A DNA stretch of 64,000 bases from Nocardia niigatensis NBRC 100131 (GCF_000308655.1 NZ_BAGC01000038.1:104583-168582); one strand, 5' to 3'; counted from the stretch's first letter, positions 42,610 through 53,442 are shown. Numbers and translations: made by a program. The notes: generated from the sequence alone by a model not told the origin.

Positions 42610-43658
42610 GAGACGCGCTCCTTTCCACCCAACCCGGACCGCACACGTTGGCCCATATGCCGTCCTTCGACTCGAAGCCCTGCTGATTCCGGCCGAGGTT
42701 GCCGGATCACCTGATCCAGTGCGGCGGCAAGCTTTCCGGGGTGGTGCCGGTCCGTCCCCGCCTCGGCGACATCAGCGAAGGTTACTCGCGCACGCAGCTG
42801 TTCGGCAGCTCTTGCCAGATGTTCGCGTTCCCTACCCTCGGGTACGGAACCGGAGTCCACCAAAACATGGTCGACTGTGAAATCCGGTGCGTGCTGGGAC
42901 AATACATGCAGGTGCCGTTCCGCGCTGAATCCGGCCGTTTCGCCCGGTTCGGCAGCGAGGTTGAGCACCAGCACTTTCCGCGCCCGCGTGTGCAGCAGCG
43001 CTTCGTGCAATTCGGGCACCAGCACATGCGGGATGACGCTCGTGAACCAGCTTCCGGGACCCAGCACCACCACGTCGGCGTGCTCGATCGCCGAGGTCGC
43101 CTCGGGGCAGGCGGGCGGATCCGAGGGGATCAGGCGCACTCGGCGCACCTTGCCCGGCGTGGTCGCCACGGCCACCTGACCGCGGATGCAGCGGCTCACT
43201 CGCGGATCGCCTTCCAGCCCAGACACATCCGCTTCGATGGTCAGCGCGATGGGCGACATGGGTACCACGCGCCCGGTGATGCGCAGGATCTTTCCGGCCT
43301 CGTCGAGGGCGGCGACCGGATCGCCCAGCTCCTCGGTGAGACCCGCCAGAATCAGATTGCCCACCGAATGCCCGGCCAGTGCGCCGGTCCCGCCGAAGCG
43401 GTGTTGCAGAGTTCGCGCCCAGATGCCGTCGGCCTCTTCGGCCAAGGCCGCCAGGGCCATTCGCAGATCGCCCGGGGGCAGCATGCCCAGTTCGGAACGC
43501 AGCCGGCCCGAGGAGCCGCCGTCGTCGGCGACCGTCACCACCGCGGTGATCTTGCGGGTGAGCCGCCGGATGGCGGTCAGCGTCGAGTACAGGCCGTGGC
43601 CGCCACCCAGCGCCACGATGGCCGGGTTGGTGGTCCGGCCGGAGTCGTTCTCGCTCAT
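42600..43658 (-). CDS. yvcK: YvcK/CuvA family nucleotide-sugar-binding protein
   Basis: A 352-residue GluconeogenesisFactor family protein. The N-terminal [10 protein letters not shown] is at 18-27, followed by [14 protein letters not shown] and [16 protein letters not shown], then [10 protein letters not shown] near 115. YvcK proteins bind UDP-sugars and support cell-wall synthesis and growth on gluconeogenic carbon. The ATG at 43658 overlaps the rapZ stop by four bases (ATGA), and its own stop overlaps whiA, so rapZ-yvcK-whiA is one translationally coupled unit. Confidence 0.95.
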   Translation of the reverse strand: MSENDSGRTTNPAIVALGGGHGLYSTLTAIRRLTRKITAVVTVADDGGSSGRLRSELGMLPPGDLRMALAALAEEADGIWARTLQHRFGGTGALAGHSVGNLILAGLTEELGDPVAALDEAGKILRITGRVVPMSPIALTIEADVSGLEGDPRVSRCIRGQVAVATTPGKVRRVRLIPSDPPACPEATSAIEHADVVVLGPGSWFTSVIPHVLVPELHEALLHTRARKVLVLNLAAEPGETAGFSAERHLHVLSQHAPDFTVDHVLVDSGSVPEGREREHLARAAEQLRARVTFADVAEAGTDRHHPGKLAAALDQVIRQPRPESAGLRVEGRHMGQRVRSGLGGKERVSWR

Positions 43659-44656
43659 TCCCGCCCCAGATCCCGATGGACCACGCGCACGACGACGCCC
43701 GAGTCGTTGTCCGGCAGGGTCGAGCCGGTGCCCGCCAGCGCCTCGCCCAGCGCCTCCGCGATCGCCACACTGCGGTGTTTCCCGCCGGTGCAGCCCACTG
43801 CCACGGTCATGTATCGCTTCCCCTCTTGGCGGTAGCCCTCGGTCGTCAGGTCGACGAGATGCCGCGCGGTGCCGAGATAGTCCTCGGCGCCCGGGCGCGA
43901 CAACACATACTCGCTGACCGGGGCGTCCTGTCCGGTCTTTTCGCGGAGTTCGGGAATCCAATGCGGATTTGGCAGGAACCGCAAATCGAACACCATGTCG
44001 GCGTCGAGCGGGACTCCGTACTTGAAGCCGAACGATTGAACGGTCAGCTGCAGCACGGTGGCGGTGTCACCGCCGTACACCTCCTCGAGCTTGCGGTGCA
44101 GCTGGTGGATGGACAGCGCGGTGGTGTCGATGACCACGTCGGCGGCCGTTTTCACCGGGTCCAGGCGCTGGCGCTCGGCGGCGATGCCGGCGGTCAGGGT
44201 GCCGTCGGCGCTCTCGCTCTGCAGCGGATGGCGGCGGCGCGCGAACCCGAAGCGGCGGATCAGTACGTCGTCGGAGGCCTCCAGGAACAGGATGCGGGTG
44301 CGCACGCCCGCCGCCCGCAGCTGTTCGCCGACGGCGGCGAGGTTCCCGGTGAAGAAGCGGTTGCGCACGTCCATGACGAGCGCCAGTTTGCGGATGGGCG
44401 GTTCGGCGCCGCGGCCCAGCTCGACCATGCGGCCGATCAATTCGGGTGGGAGGTTGTCGGCCACGTAGTAGCCCAGATCCTCGAGCACCTTGGCGGCGGT
44501 GCCGCGCCCGGCGCCGGACAGGCCCGTCACGATGACGACCTCGACCGGTGCGGAATCGGGCGCCGACCGCCCGCGGCGAGCGGTCGGCTGGGAATCACCT
44601 GTATCGGTTGCCTTGCTGTTTTCGGCCGTATCAGTACTGGCTTCGACGCGCGTCAT
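43655..44656 (-). CDS. rapZ: RNase adapter protein RapZ (nucleotide-binding)
   Basis: A 333-residue P-loop protein. Walker A GLSGAGRG is at 45-52, DNLPPELI near 69, VMDVRNR near 95 and the C-terminal GCTGGKHRSV near 292. The first 38 residues are an extended Ser/Thr/Asp-rich tail not needed for the fold. In enterobacteria RapZ controls glucosamine-6-phosphate synthase through small RNAs; in actinobacteria its role is less clear. The 215 bases between it and uvrC hold no gene, only two GGCGTGTCGCA direct repeats near 44775 and 44799. Confidence 0.95.
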   Translation of the reverse strand: MTRVEASTDTAENSKATDTGDSQPTARRGRSAPDSAPVEVVIVTGLSGAGRGTAAKVLEDLGYYVADNLPPELIGRMVELGRGAEPPIRKLALVMDVRNRFFTGNLAAVGEQLRAAGVRTRILFLEASDDVLIRRFGFARRRHPLQSESADGTLTAGIAAERQRLDPVKTAADVVIDTTALSIHQLHRKLEEVYGGDTATVLQLTVQSFGFKYGVPLDADMVFDLRFLPNPHWIPELREKTGQDAPVSEYVLSRPGAEDYLGTARHLVDLTTEGYRQEGKRYMTVAVGCTGGKHRSVAIAEALGEALAGTGSTLPDNDSGVVVRVVHRDLGRE

Positions 44657-44871
44657 GTCCTACCGGTTCGTGTCTGGAGTTCCCTCGATCATCCTGCACC
44701 GACGGCCCGACACGCGGCAGGCGCACAACGCGAGCGAGACACAGCTGTGATTTTCGCTCCCGACCTGCACACACGGCGTGTCGCAGTTTTACCGTTCGGC
44801 GTGTCGCACTCTACCCGGTGTGGCCCGATCCGACCCGCCGTAGCGGCGGACCGCCGGGTCCGCGTGCCGGG

Positions 44872-46869
44872 CTACTGCTGTTGCAGGGCGGCCAGGACCG
44901 CCTTGGCCGTCGCGACGCCGATGCCCGGGACCTCGGTGATCTGCTCCACCGTAGCCTGCTTGAGCTTGGCCACCGATCCGAAGTGCGTGACCAGCGCAGT
45001 CTTTCGCGCCGACCCCAGCCCGGGCACCGAGTCCAGCACCGATTCGGTCATCCGCCGCGAGCGCTTGGAACGGTGGAAGGTGATGGCGAACCGGTGCGCC
45101 TCGTCGCGGACGCGCTGCAGCAGATACAGCGCCTCGCTGGTACGCGGCATGATCACCGGGTCGGCCTCGTTGGGCACCCACACCTCCTCCAGGCGCTTGG
45201 CCAGGCCGATCACCGCGACATCGGTGATGCCGAGTTCGTCGAGCACCTCGGCGGCCGCATTCACCTGCGGCGCACCGCCGTCCACCACGTACAGGTTGGG
45301 CGGATAGGAGAAGCGGCGCGGCTTGCCGGTGCGGGGGTCGATGCCGGGCGGGCCGGATTCGGCTGGGTCCGAACCGGATTCGAGGCCAGCGGCCTCGGCG
45401 GCGTCCAGATCCCGGCGGAGCTTGCCGAAGCGGCGCCGGGTCACCTCGGCGATGCTGCCGACATCATCGGAGCGGCCCTCGCCGGCGGCCTCCTTGATGG
45501 CGTAGTGCCGGTACTCGGACTTGCGGGCCAGCCCGTCCTCGAACACCACCAGCGAGGCCACCACATCGGTGCCCTGCACGTGCGAGATGTCCACACACTC
45601 GATCCGCAGCGGCGCGCTGTCCAGATCCAGGGCGTCCTGGAGTTCCTGCAGTGCGGCCGACCGCGCGGTCAGATCGCCCGCACGCTTGAGCTTGTGCTGG
45701 GCCAGGGCCTCCTGGGCATTGCGCTGCACGGTCTCGGCGAGCGCCTTCTTGTCGCCGCGCTGCGGCACCCGCAGCTGCACGGCCGACCCGCGCAGGTCCG
45801 AGAGCCACTGCTGCACCTGCTCATGATCATTGGGCAGGGCCGGGACCAGCACCTCGCGCGGCACCACCGCCCCGGGCTGGGCGTCACCGCTCTGGGCGGC
45901 GACCGCGGTCTGCTCGCCGTAGAACTGGGTGAGGAACTGCTCGACCAGGGCGGCCAGCTCCCCACCGGATTCCAGCACGTCGATGGCGTCGCCGGACTTG
46001 TCGACCACCCAGCCGCGCTGCCCGCGCACCCGGCCGTCGCGGACGTGGAAGATCTGGACCGCCACCTCGAGTTCGTCGACGGCGAAGTCGATCACGTCGG
46101 CGTCGGTGCCGGTGCCCAGTACCACGGCCTGCTTCTCCAGCGCCCGCTTGAGCGCCTGCACGTCGTCGCGCAGGCGGGCGGCGAGTTCGAAGTCGAGCTC
46201 GTCGGCGGCCTCGTGCATGCGGCGCTCGAGCTGCCTGACCAGGCGGTCGGTCTTGCCGGAGAGGAAGTCGCAGAAGTCGTCCACGATCTGCCGGTGCTCG
46301 GCGGCGCTCACCCGGCCGATACACGGGGCGGAGCACTTGTCGATGTAGCCGAGCAGGCACGGCCGCCCGATCTGACTGTGCCGCTTGAAGACTCCCGCCG
46401 AGCAGGTGCGCACCGGGAACACCCGCAGCAGCAGATCCAGGGTCTCTCGAATGGCCCAGGCGTGGGCGTACGGCCCGAAGTACCGCACTCCCTTCTTGCG
46501 CGCGCCGCGGTAGACGAATACTCGCGGATACTCCTCGTCGAGGCTGACCGCCAGCACCGGATACGACTTGTCGTCGCGGTAGCGGACATTGAAGCGCGGA
46601 TCGAATTCCTTGATCCAGTTGTATTCCAGCTGCAGCGCTTCCACCTCGGTGGACACCACGGTCCACTCGACCCCGGCCGCCGTGGTCACCATCTGCCGGG
46701 TACGCGGGTGCAGCCCGGCCACGTCCGCGAAGTACGAGTTCAGGCGCTGGCGCAGGCTTTTCGCCTTGCCGACATAGATGACCTGCCCGAACTTGTCCCG
46801 GAACTTGTAGACACCCGGTTCGACGGGAATGGTGCCCGGTGCGGGCCGGTAGGTCGCGGGATCTGCCAC
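44872..46869 (-). CDS. uvrC: Excinuclease ABC subunit C
   Basis: A 665-residue nucleotide-excision-repair nuclease. The GIY-YIG domain is at about 15-95 ([20 protein letters not shown]), the UVR domain at about 203-238, the RNase H-like C-terminal nuclease with [20 protein letters not shown] near 430, and two helix-hairpin-helix motifs at the end ([20 protein letters not shown]). It incises DNA on both sides of lesions with UvrAB. Full length. Confidence 0.96.
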   Translation of the reverse strand: MADPATYRPAPGTIPVEPGVYKFRDKFGQVIYVGKAKSLRQRLNSYFADVAGLHPRTRQMVTTAAGVEWTVVSTEVEALQLEYNWIKEFDPRFNVRYRDDKSYPVLAVSLDEEYPRVFVYRGARKKGVRYFGPYAHAWAIRETLDLLLRVFPVRTCSAGVFKRHSQIGRPCLLGYIDKCSAPCIGRVSAAEHRQIVDDFCDFLSGKTDRLVRQLERRMHEAADELDFELAARLRDDVQALKRALEKQAVVLGTGTDADVIDFAVDELEVAVQIFHVRDGRVRGQRGWVVDKSGDAIDVLESGGELAALVEQFLTQFYGEQTAVAAQSGDAQPGAVVPREVLVPALPNDHEQVQQWLSDLRGSAVQLRVPQRGDKKALAETVQRNAQEALAQHKLKRAGDLTARSAALQELQDALDLDSAPLRIECVDISHVQGTDVVASLVVFEDGLARKSEYRHYAIKEAAGEGRSDDVGSIAEVTRRRFGKLRRDLDAAEAAGLESGSDPAESGPPGIDPRTGKPRRFSYPPNLYVVDGGAPQVNAAAEVLDELGITDVAVIGLAKRLEEVWVPNEADPVIMPRTSEALYLLQRVRDEAHRFAITFHRSKRSRRMTESVLDSVPGLGSARKTALVTHFGSVAKLKQATVEQITEVPGIGVATAKAVLAALQQQ

Positions 46870-46979
46870 GGGTCCAGGTTAGTCAGTGCCTCCGACACAC
46901 CCACCGGGCCTCCGGCGGACCATCCGCGGCGGTCGCGGCGACGAAGTATCCACAAGATCATCCCTCTGTAGGGAGCCTC

Positions 46980-47201
46980 ATGATCCGACTGCGCCCGGGT
47001 CGCCGCTCGCTCGCCATGGCGGGGGTCGTCTGCCTGGCCGCCGCCGCACTGGTCGCGGTCTCCGTGCGGGTCGTCGCCGTGGCCGAGGCCGCGCCGAGCC
47101 CGGTACCCCGGAAGCACCCGGAGCACGACCGGCCGCTGCCGATGTGCGCTGGGGCCCGGGCGAATTCGGTATCGCAGCTGGTTGTCGCCCGAATCGTGTG
47201 A
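46980..47201 (+). CDS. Small secreted protein or peptide
   Basis: A 73-residue protein that starts MIRLRPGRRSLAMAGVVC and has a typical signal peptide with cleavage near 38 (AEA-A). The mature part is only about 35 residues with one Cys. TAGGGAG lies just before the ATG. It shares the RRSLA start of the signal peptide with the next plus-strand gene, so they may be a pair of exported products. Function is unknown. It could also be a truncated gene. Confidence 0.5.
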   Translation: MIRLRPGRRSLAMAGVVCLAAAALVAVSVRVVAVAEAAPSPVPRKHPEHDRPLPMCAGARANSVSQLVVARIV

Positions 47202-47415
47202 CCCGCGCGAAAACGTTCCGGAATGGCGGTCCGTGCGTGATCGCACCGCCCTGCACGCTCGCACTGCGCGCATTCCGGGAGGCGCCCGCGCGTCGCCGCG
47301 ACGCGCCACGCCGGAACACCGATCTCCGCGAGGTTCGGCGGTACGGCGCGGTCTCGCGGTCAGTATGGGACCAACTGTTTCGCTTGATCCGTCCGTATAC
47401 GAGGGAGTTTGTTCG

Positions 47416-47763
47416 ATGACGAACCATCACCATCTCCACCCGCGCCGCCGGTCGCTCGCGATCGGTTCCGCACTCGGCATCGGCGCGGCGGGCCTGATCG
47501 CGGTGTCGGCGCCGACCGCCACCGCCGACTCGGTCTGCCGAATCGACCGGACGCTCGACACCGCCACCTTCACCTGCCCCGCGGACACCTGGTACGCCGC
47601 GGTCGTGCAGTGCCTGGGCGCCCGGCAGGTGGGCAGCGGCTACCAGGCCCCCACCTACATCGTGGGCGATTCGCCGCGGCCGCTCATCCCCATGACCATC
47701 GAGTGCAAGGGTGAGGGCAAGAACGGAATCGTGCTCAATGCCTGGACCGACGGGCCGTTCTGA
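47416..47763 (+). CDS. Small secreted Cys-containing protein
   Basis: A 115-residue protein. The signal peptide RRRSLAIGSALGIGAAGLIA ends near residue 38 (ATA-D). The mature part of about 77 residues has four Cys (DSVCRIDR, FTCPADTW, VVQCLGA, IECKGEG), probably two disulphides, and a YQAPTYIVGDSPRP stretch. GAGGGAG precedes the ATG by about nine bases. No family is recognised. It is the last plus-strand gene before the convergent YcaQ-like gene. Confidence 0.7.
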   Translation: MTNHHHLHPRRRSLAIGSALGIGAAGLIAVSAPTATADSVCRIDRTLDTATFTCPADTWYAAVVQCLGARQVGSGYQAPTYIVGDSPRPLIPMTIECKGEGKNGIVLNAWTDGPF

Positions 47764-47779
47764 ACCGTTCCGCGTGGAA

Positions 47780-49015
47780 CTAGGCGATCTCGCGCCGCAA
47801 CGCCGGTGCGAGATCGCCCTTTCCGCGCACCTCGACGGTGTCGAGTTCGAGCCAGGCGGCCATCTCCCGGAGCGCCGCGGCCAGTGCCGCCGCCACCCGC
47901 GGGTGATCCCGGCCCGGTTCGGCGAACGCGCCCGGCACCAGCAGCCGCCCGGTCCCCCGCTCGGCGCGCAGGTCCACCCGGGCCACGAGCTCACCGTCGA
48001 GCAGGAACGGGAAGACGTAATACCCGTGCACGCGCTTGTGTTCGGGGGTGTAGATCTCGATGCGGTAGTGGAAGTCGAAGAGCCGCTCGGTGCGGTCGCG
48101 GAAGAAGATGAGCGGATCGAAGGGGCACAGCAGGGCCGCGCCGGTGACCCGCCGCGGAGTACGCGCCTCGGCGTGCAGATAGGCGGGCTTGTCCCAGCCC
48201 GCGACGCTGACCCGCTCCAACTCCCCCGCGTCCAGGAGGTCCGCGATGGCGGGCTCGGTCTGGCGGCGGCCGAGCCGGTAGTAGTCCCGCAGATCGGTTT
48301 CGGTGCCGATGCCGTGCGCCCGCGCGGCCCGCCGCACCAGCTCCCGCACCGCGTCGGCCTCGTCCGGTTCGCGCGAGACTACCGCGGCCGGAAGGACATT
48401 CGCGGCGAGGTCGTAATGCCGCTGGAAGCCGACCCGTTTCGGCACCGTCAGCTCCCCCGCCGCGAACAGCGCCTCGCACACCACCTTGGTGTCGCTGTAG
48501 TTCCAGCCCCAATTGTCCTTGGCCCGTGGCCGATCCAGTTCCAGATGCCGCTCGATCTCACCCGCCGTGCTGGCCCCGAATTCCTTGACCACGCCGAGCA
48601 CGTCGTCGGCCAGGGCCGGATTGCGTTCCAGCACCTGACGCATCCCGTTCCAGCGTCCGTGCCGGTACTGCACCATGCGCCAGCGCATGAGCGGCCAGTC
48701 CTCGACCGGGATCAGCGCCGCCTCGTGCGCCCAGTACTCGACGAGTTGCCGCGGCCGGCGCGCGCTGTGCCCCCACGCGGCCTCGTCCAGCAGCGCCCGG
48801 TCGTAGGCGCCGATCCGGCTGAACACCGGGGCGTAGTGCGCGCGCACCACCGCCGACACCGAGTCCAGCTGCAACAACCGCGTGCTGTCGAGCACCTTCA
48901 GCACCGCGCGCCGGGTGGGCGTTCCGCTCGGACGGGCCGCGGCGAAGCCCTGGGCCGCGAGCGCGGTGCGGCGCGCCGCCGCGAGTGACAGGGATCCGGG
49001 CGAGGAAGTCGGCAC
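47780..49015 (-). CDS. Winged-helix DNA-repair protein of the YcaQ/AlkX family (HTH_42)
   Basis: A 411-residue protein. Family features are LDSTRLLQLDSVSAVVRAHY near residue 42, EYWAHEAALIP near 92, winged-helix repeats with STAGEIERHLE and CEALFAAGELTV (about 148-195), and the catalytic region LLCPFDPLIFFRDRTERLF near 295-313. YcaQ in enterobacteria unhooks DNA interstrand crosslinks as a glycosylase, and the conserved family motif (QxD of LQLDS) is intact. It is divergent from the flavoprotein gene and shares a promoter region with two strong palindromes. Confidence 0.85.
   Translation of the reverse strand: MPTSSPGSLSLAAARRTALAAQGFAAARPSGTPTRRAVLKVLDSTRLLQLDSVSAVVRAHYAPVFSRIGAYDRALLDEAAWGHSARRPRQLVEYWAHEAALIPVEDWPLMRWRMVQYRHGRWNGMRQVLERNPALADDVLGVVKEFGASTAGEIERHLELDRPRAKDNWGWNYSDTKVVCEALFAAGELTVPKRVGFQRHYDLAANVLPAAVVSREPDEADAVRELVRRAARAHGIGTETDLRDYYRLGRRQTEPAIADLLDAGELERVSVAGWDKPAYLHAEARTPRRVTGAALLCPFDPLIFFRDRTERLFDFHYRIEIYTPEHKRVHGYYVFPFLLDGELVARVDLRAERGTGRLLVPGAFAEPGRDHPRVAAALAAALREMAAWLELDTVEVRGKGDLAPALRREIA
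47783..47818 (+). terminator. Hairpin overlapping the 3' end of the YcaQ-like gene
   Basis: GGCGATCTCGC (47783-47793) pairs perfectly with GCGAGATCGCC (47808-47818). It follows the secreted protein gene by 20 bases and lies inside the last codons of the opposing gene, which would be unusual if it were not used as a terminator. Confidence 0.65.
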
Positions 49016-49051
49016 ACTCGAACCATGCCATGTCCCACCGACAACCTCGTT

Positions 49052-49116
49052 CGATACACATCTGTATCGAGCACCTGTACAGCAGCGACCTCGTTCGATA
49101 CATTCGTGTATCGAAC
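49052..49116. promoter_or_regulatory. Two tandem TCGATACA palindromes (TetR-type operators)
   Basis: Site A: TCGATACA-CATC-TGTATCGA (49052-49071). Site B: GTTCGATACA-TTCG-TGTATCGAAC (49093-49116). Both arms are perfect and each is preceded by the same ACCTCGT. The sites are 43 bases apart, about four helix turns, on one face of the DNA. They lie between the YcaQ-like and flavoprotein genes. No regulator gene is adjacent. Confidence 0.7.
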
Positions 49117-49134
49117 TTCGACACCAAGGAAATC

Positions 49135-50805
49135 ATGGGCATGATCGAGAATCCGGATGTCATCGTGGTCGGGGCCGGGCTGGCCGGTCTCGTCGCCACG
49201 CACGAGTTGGTCAAGGCGGGCCGCCGCGTGCTGGTGCTGGATCAGGAGAACCGCGCCAACCTGGGCGGTCAGGCGTTCTGGTCACTGGGCGGGCTGTTCT
49301 TCGTGGACAGTCCCGAACAGCGTCGGCTCGGCGTCAAGGACAGCCTCGCGCTCGCCATGCAGGACTGGTTCGGCTCGGCCGGCTTCGACCGTGAGGACGA
49401 GGACCACTGGGCGCGGCAGTGGGCGCGCGCTTACGTCGAATTCGCCGCCACCGAGAAGCGCCAGTACCTCCACGACCTCGGACTGCGCGTGACCCCGCTG
49501 GTCGGCTGGGCCGAACGCGGCGGCGACACCGCTGACGGGCACGGCAATTCGGTCCCGCGCTTCCACCTCACCTGGGGCACCGGGCCCGAGGTGGTGCGGG
49601 TCTTCCTGGAACCGGTGCTGGAGGCGGAGAAACGCGGGCAGGTCGGTTTCGCCTTCCGGCACCGGGTGGACGAACTGGTCGTCGAGGACGACGCCGTCAC
49701 CGGCGTGCGCGGCACCGTGCTGGAACCGTCCACCGAGGCGCGCGGCGTCGCCTCCTCACGAAATGCCGAGGGCGAGTTCGAACTCCGCGCCAAGGCGGTG
49801 ATCGTCTCCTCCGGCGGCATCGGCCACAATCACGAGCTGGTGCGCCGCAACTGGCCGGTGGACCGCCTCGGCCCGTGCCCCGAGCACATGATCGCGGGCG
49901 TGCCCGCCTATGTGGACGGACGCATGCTCGGCATCACCGAGGCCGCGGGCGGGCGCATCGTGAACCGGGATCGTATGTGGCACTACACCGAGGGCATCCA
50001 CAACTGGGATCCGATCTGGCCCGATCACGCCATCCGCATCATTCCGGGCCCGTCCTCGCTATGGTTCGACGCGAACGGAAAGCGCATGGCGGCACCGGCT
50101 TTCCCCGGTTTCGACACCAACGCCACCATGAAGCAGATCCTGGCGACCGGCTACGACTACTCGTGGTTCATCCTCACCCAGTCGATCATCGAGAAGGAAT
50201 TCGCGCTCTCGGGCTCCGAGCAGAATCCCGACCTCACCGGCAAGGACCTGAAACTCACCCTCAAGAGCCGGGTCGCCAAGGGCGCGCCCGGGCCGGTCGA
50301 GGCGTTCAAGCAGCACGGCGTGGACTTCGTCGTCGCCGACAATCTCGCGGATCTGATCGCCGGCATGAACAAGATCTCGCGCGGCCCGCAGCTGGACCTC
50401 GCCGACATCGAACGCCAGATCGTGGCCCGTGATCGGGAGGTCGAGCACAAGTTCAGCAAGGACGCCCAGCTGATGGCGGTCAACAATGCCCGCCGCTACC
50501 TGGGTGACAAGCTGGGCCGGGTCGCGACGCCGCACAAGATCCTCGATCCCGCGCACGGCCCGCTCATCGGCGTCCGGCTCAACATCCTGACCCGCAAGAC
50601 GCTGGGCGGTCTGCAGACCAACCTGGACTCCCAGGTCATCCGCGCCGACGGCACCCCGTTCCCGGGCCTGTACGCCGCGGGCGAGGTGGCCGGCTTCGGC
50701 GGTGGCGGTGTGCACGGCTACAACGCGCTCGAGGGCACATTCCTCGGCGGCTGCATCTTCTCCGGCCGCGCCGCGGGCCGGGCACTGGGCCGCAGCCTGA
50801 AGTAG
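49135..50805 (+). CDS. FAD-binding dehydrogenase (Rv0785-like, KstD-related)
   Basis: A 556-residue flavoprotein. VIVVGAGLAGLVATHELVKA near 9-28 binds FAD, LGGQAFWSLGGLFFVDSPEQ near 43 is typical of this branch, and the C-terminal GLYAAGEVAGFGGGGVHGYN near 514-533 closes the FAD site. Length and motifs match the mycobacterial Rv0785 group, related to KstD and fumarate reductase but with unknown substrate. AAGGA lies just before the ATG at 49135; an ATG at 49141 is also possible. Expression is probably controlled by the two palindromes upstream. Confidence 0.87.
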   Translation: MGMIENPDVIVVGAGLAGLVATHELVKAGRRVLVLDQENRANLGGQAFWSLGGLFFVDSPEQRRLGVKDSLALAMQDWFGSAGFDREDEDHWARQWARAYVEFAATEKRQYLHDLGLRVTPLVGWAERGGDTADGHGNSVPRFHLTWGTGPEVVRVFLEPVLEAEKRGQVGFAFRHRVDELVVEDDAVTGVRGTVLEPSTEARGVASSRNAEGEFELRAKAVIVSSGGIGHNHELVRRNWPVDRLGPCPEHMIAGVPAYVDGRMLGITEAAGGRIVNRDRMWHYTEGIHNWDPIWPDHAIRIIPGPSSLWFDANGKRMAAPAFPGFDTNATMKQILATGYDYSWFILTQSIIEKEFALSGSEQNPDLTGKDLKLTLKSRVAKGAPGPVEAFKQHGVDFVVADNLADLIAGMNKISRGPQLDLADIERQIVARDREVEHKFSKDAQLMAVNNARRYLGDKLGRVATPHKILDPAHGPLIGVRLNILTRKTLGGLQTNLDSQVIRADGTPFPGLYAAGEVAGFGGGGVHGYNALEGTFLGGCIFSGRAAGRALGRSLK

Positions 50806-50955
50806 TGGGTCCGATCCCGCCGCCCGCACAGCGTCCGGGCGGCGGGCGGCACTTGATTTCGCGCCGTCAGAACAACTCGTCGGATACGCCCTGAATTGCC
50901 TCGGTACGCAACCGCCGATACGGATGCACAACGGCCGGCGGCTCTCAGCCGCCCG

Positions 50956-51483
50956 TTAAAGTCCCGGGGAGGCGGGACCGGCCTCGAACCAGCGGTAGAC
51001 GTCGCGGCGCAGCAGCAGCGCGAGGACGATGCCGGAGACCATCACGCCGAAGAGCACGGTGAACGGTCCAACGCCCGTGGGCATTTCGGCCGACATCAGC
51101 GTGAAGACGCCCAGGAACGACTGCAGGCTGGTCACACCCACCGCGGTCACCCAGATCCAGCGTGACCGCAGGCCGAACAGCAGCGCGACGCCGCCGGTCA
51201 CCCAGGCGGCGAAGAAGTGGCCGACGCTGCCGACCACGCAGTTCAGGCCGCCGGTGAGGGACAGCAGACTGTGCAGCACCGCCAGTCCCGTCCCGCCCAG
51301 TGCGGCGTATTGCGTTTCCCGGACCTGGCCGGGCATGTCGATCTCGGAACCATCACGGCGCAACCCCCGCACCCCGCCGAGCACGCGCTCGAAAAATCTG
51401 GCTGGAATGCCGTTTTCCGCGGCGACGGGTGTCATATCCACCTCGTCGGCAACGGCCGCTTGCAAACTCACAGCACTCCTCAT
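50956..51483 (-). CDS. Four-helix membrane protein (DUF4383-like)
   Basis: A 175-residue protein with a soluble N-terminal part (1-60) and four hydrophobic segments (about 62-80, 86-104, 109-128 and 136-158). The layout SLTGGLNCVVGSVGHFFAAW and the overall length resemble DUF4383-type proteins. Function is unknown. The start may be internal (MTPVAAENG at codon 17). It stands alone between the flavoprotein gene and ansP. Confidence 0.6.
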   Translation of the reverse strand: MRSAVSLQAAVADEVDMTPVAAENGIPARFFERVLGGVRGLRRDGSEIDMPGQVRETQYAALGGTGLAVLHSLLSLTGGLNCVVGSVGHFFAAWVTGGVALLFGLRSRWIWVTAVGVTSLQSFLGVFTLMSAEMPTGVGPFTVLFGVMVSGIVLALLLRRDVYRWFEAGPASPGL

Positions 51484-51628
51484 CGAGTATCCCCTGGTCG
51501 CGCGCCCCCTGCGAACGCGCTGAACCTGACGCTAACCAAATGTTCGGATTCCGGACAATCTCGTTCACCAAGTTATGACCATGGCCACATCCGATAGCAC
51601 GCAAACGAAACAGTGATCTCGAACACAT

Positions 51629-51660
51629 AACGGCCGCACGCGATTTCGCATGCGGCCGTT
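51629..51660 (-). terminator. Terminator of ansP
   Basis: AACGGCCGCA (51629-51638) pairs perfectly with TGCGGCCGTT (51651-51660), with an inner GCGA/TCGC. It lies about 50 bases past the ansP stop. Confidence 0.8.
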
Positions 51661-51711
51661 GATAAGCGCAGGTCCGGAGGAAGTTTTCAGTGTACCCCCG
51701 GAAGCCGGAAA

Positions 51712-53181
51712 CTACTTGTCGTCCATGGGGATCGGCGGAATCACGGGGAACTCGCCGGTGTAGCCCTCGCGCAGTTTGGCGATGGCCAGCACCCGCGGGC
51801 CGGCGACCTTCCAGCCGATGGCCAGGGCGGGCGCGATGATCACCAGGCTGGCCACCGTCCAGGTTCCGACCGGACGGTCGAAGGCCATCAGGACCAGCAC
51901 CGCGAACAGGAACACCAGCGTCGCGATCCCCGTGTAGGGCGCACCGAACATCCGGAAGGCCGGACGCTCCATCTGCCCCTTCTTCCACAGGTAGAACAGC
52001 TTCAACTGGCACAGCACGATGGTGGCCCAGGATGCCAGAATGCCGAGCGAGGCGACGTTGAGCACGATTTCGAAAGCCTGCGACGGGACAATGTAATTCA
52101 GCCAGATACCGAACAGCGCGATGAGTGCCGTGAGCATGATTCCGCCGTACGGGACACCCGCACTCGACATCCGCGAGGTGAATTTCGGCGCGCTGCCGTT
52201 CATCGCCATCGAACGGAGAATCCGCCCGGTCGAATACAGTCCGGCATTCAAACTCGACAGCGCCGCGGTGAGTACCACGAAATTCATGATCGAGCCCATG
52301 TGCGCCACACCGAGTTTGCCGAAGAAGGTGACGAACGGGCTCTCGCCGCCCTTGTACTCGGCGTAGGGCAGCAGCAGCGCCAGCAGAATCACCGAGCCGC
52401 AGTAGAACAGCGCGATACGCATGATCACCGAATTGATGGCGCGCGGCATGATCTTGGCCGGATGCTCGGTCTCGCCGGCGGCGATGCCGACCATTTCGAC
52501 CGCCGCGTAGGCGAACACCACGCCGGAGGTGACGGTGACCAGCGGGAGCACGCCGGTCGGGAACCAGCCGCCGGCGTCGGAGACCATGCGCAGGCCGGTG
52601 CTCTGGCCGGCGACCTCGAAGCGCCCGGCCAGGAAGACGGTGCCGACGACCAGGAAGGTGACCAGGGCCAGCACCTTGATCATGGCGGCCCAGAATTCCA
52701 TCTCGCCGAACCATTTCACCGAGACCAGGTTGATGCCCAGCACGATGATCAGCGCGCCCAGCGCCAGAATCCATTGCGCCACAGGCTGAAACGGTCCCCA
52801 GTAGTGCAGATAGGTGGCGATCGCGGTGGTGTCGACGATGCCGGTCATGGACCAGTTCAGGAAGTACATCCAGCCGGCCACGAATGCGGCCTTCTCCCCG
52901 AAGAATTCGCGCGCATACGAGACGAACGAACCGGAGGAGGGCCGGTGCAGCACCAGTTCGCCGAGCGCGCGCAGGATGAAGAAGACGAACATGCCGCAGA
53001 TCAGATACACCACGAACAGCGACGGTCCCGCGCTGTGCAGCCGGCCTCCCGCGCCCAGGAACAGGCCGGTGCCGATGGCACCGCCGATGGCGATCATCTG
53101 CAACTGCCGGGGTTTCAGCGCTTTGTGATAGCCGCTGTCCTCGGCATTGAGGCTGGTGGCAGTAGTCCGGATCTCGGTCAT
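51712..53181 (-). CDS. ansP: L-asparagine permease-like amino acid transporter
   Basis: A 489-residue APC-family permease with twelve helices. The first helix has [20 protein letters not shown] near 25, then [20 protein letters not shown] near 71. [20 protein letters not shown] near 305 is nearly the mycobacterial AnsP sequence as remembered. It imports asparagine or a related amino acid by proton symport. The ATG at 53181 (MTEIRTT) gives family length. ggt is transcribed divergently from about 260 bases away, so amino-acid and nitrogen scavenging may be linked. Confidence 0.87.
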   Translation of the reverse strand: MTEIRTTATSLNAEDSGYHKALKPRQLQMIAIGGAIGTGLFLGAGGRLHSAGPSLFVVYLICGMFVFFILRALGELVLHRPSSGSFVSYAREFFGEKAAFVAGWMYFLNWSMTGIVDTTAIATYLHYWGPFQPVAQWILALGALIIVLGINLVSVKWFGEMEFWAAMIKVLALVTFLVVGTVFLAGRFEVAGQSTGLRMVSDAGGWFPTGVLPLVTVTSGVVFAYAAVEMVGIAAGETEHPAKIMPRAINSVIMRIALFYCGSVILLALLLPYAEYKGGESPFVTFFGKLGVAHMGSIMNFVVLTAALSSLNAGLYSTGRILRSMAMNGSAPKFTSRMSSAGVPYGGIMLTALIALFGIWLNYIVPSQAFEIVLNVASLGILASWATIVLCQLKLFYLWKKGQMERPAFRMFGAPYTGIATLVFLFAVLVLMAFDRPVGTWTVASLVIIAPALAIGWKVAGPRVLAIAKLREGYTGEFPVIPPIPMDDK

Positions 53182-53442
53182 TCGCCGGGTTAACCCTCCG
53201 CATTCGTGAAGTGAGGCAGCCTGAGGGTACCTTGCTGTTTGCTGAGATTCACATTGATGCCCCGATCGTGGAAATCTCCTGAAAATATGGCTGTTCAAAT
53301 GACCAATTAGTCGCCCTTCGAGAGATTGCCATGAAGGCGCTGAATCCCTCGGACGACCACCGGCCCGGAGTTCCTCCGGTAACCCGCTGATCAGGCCCGT
53401 CAAACCGCTGCCCGCGCGCGCCCACGGCGCTAGAGTCCGATC

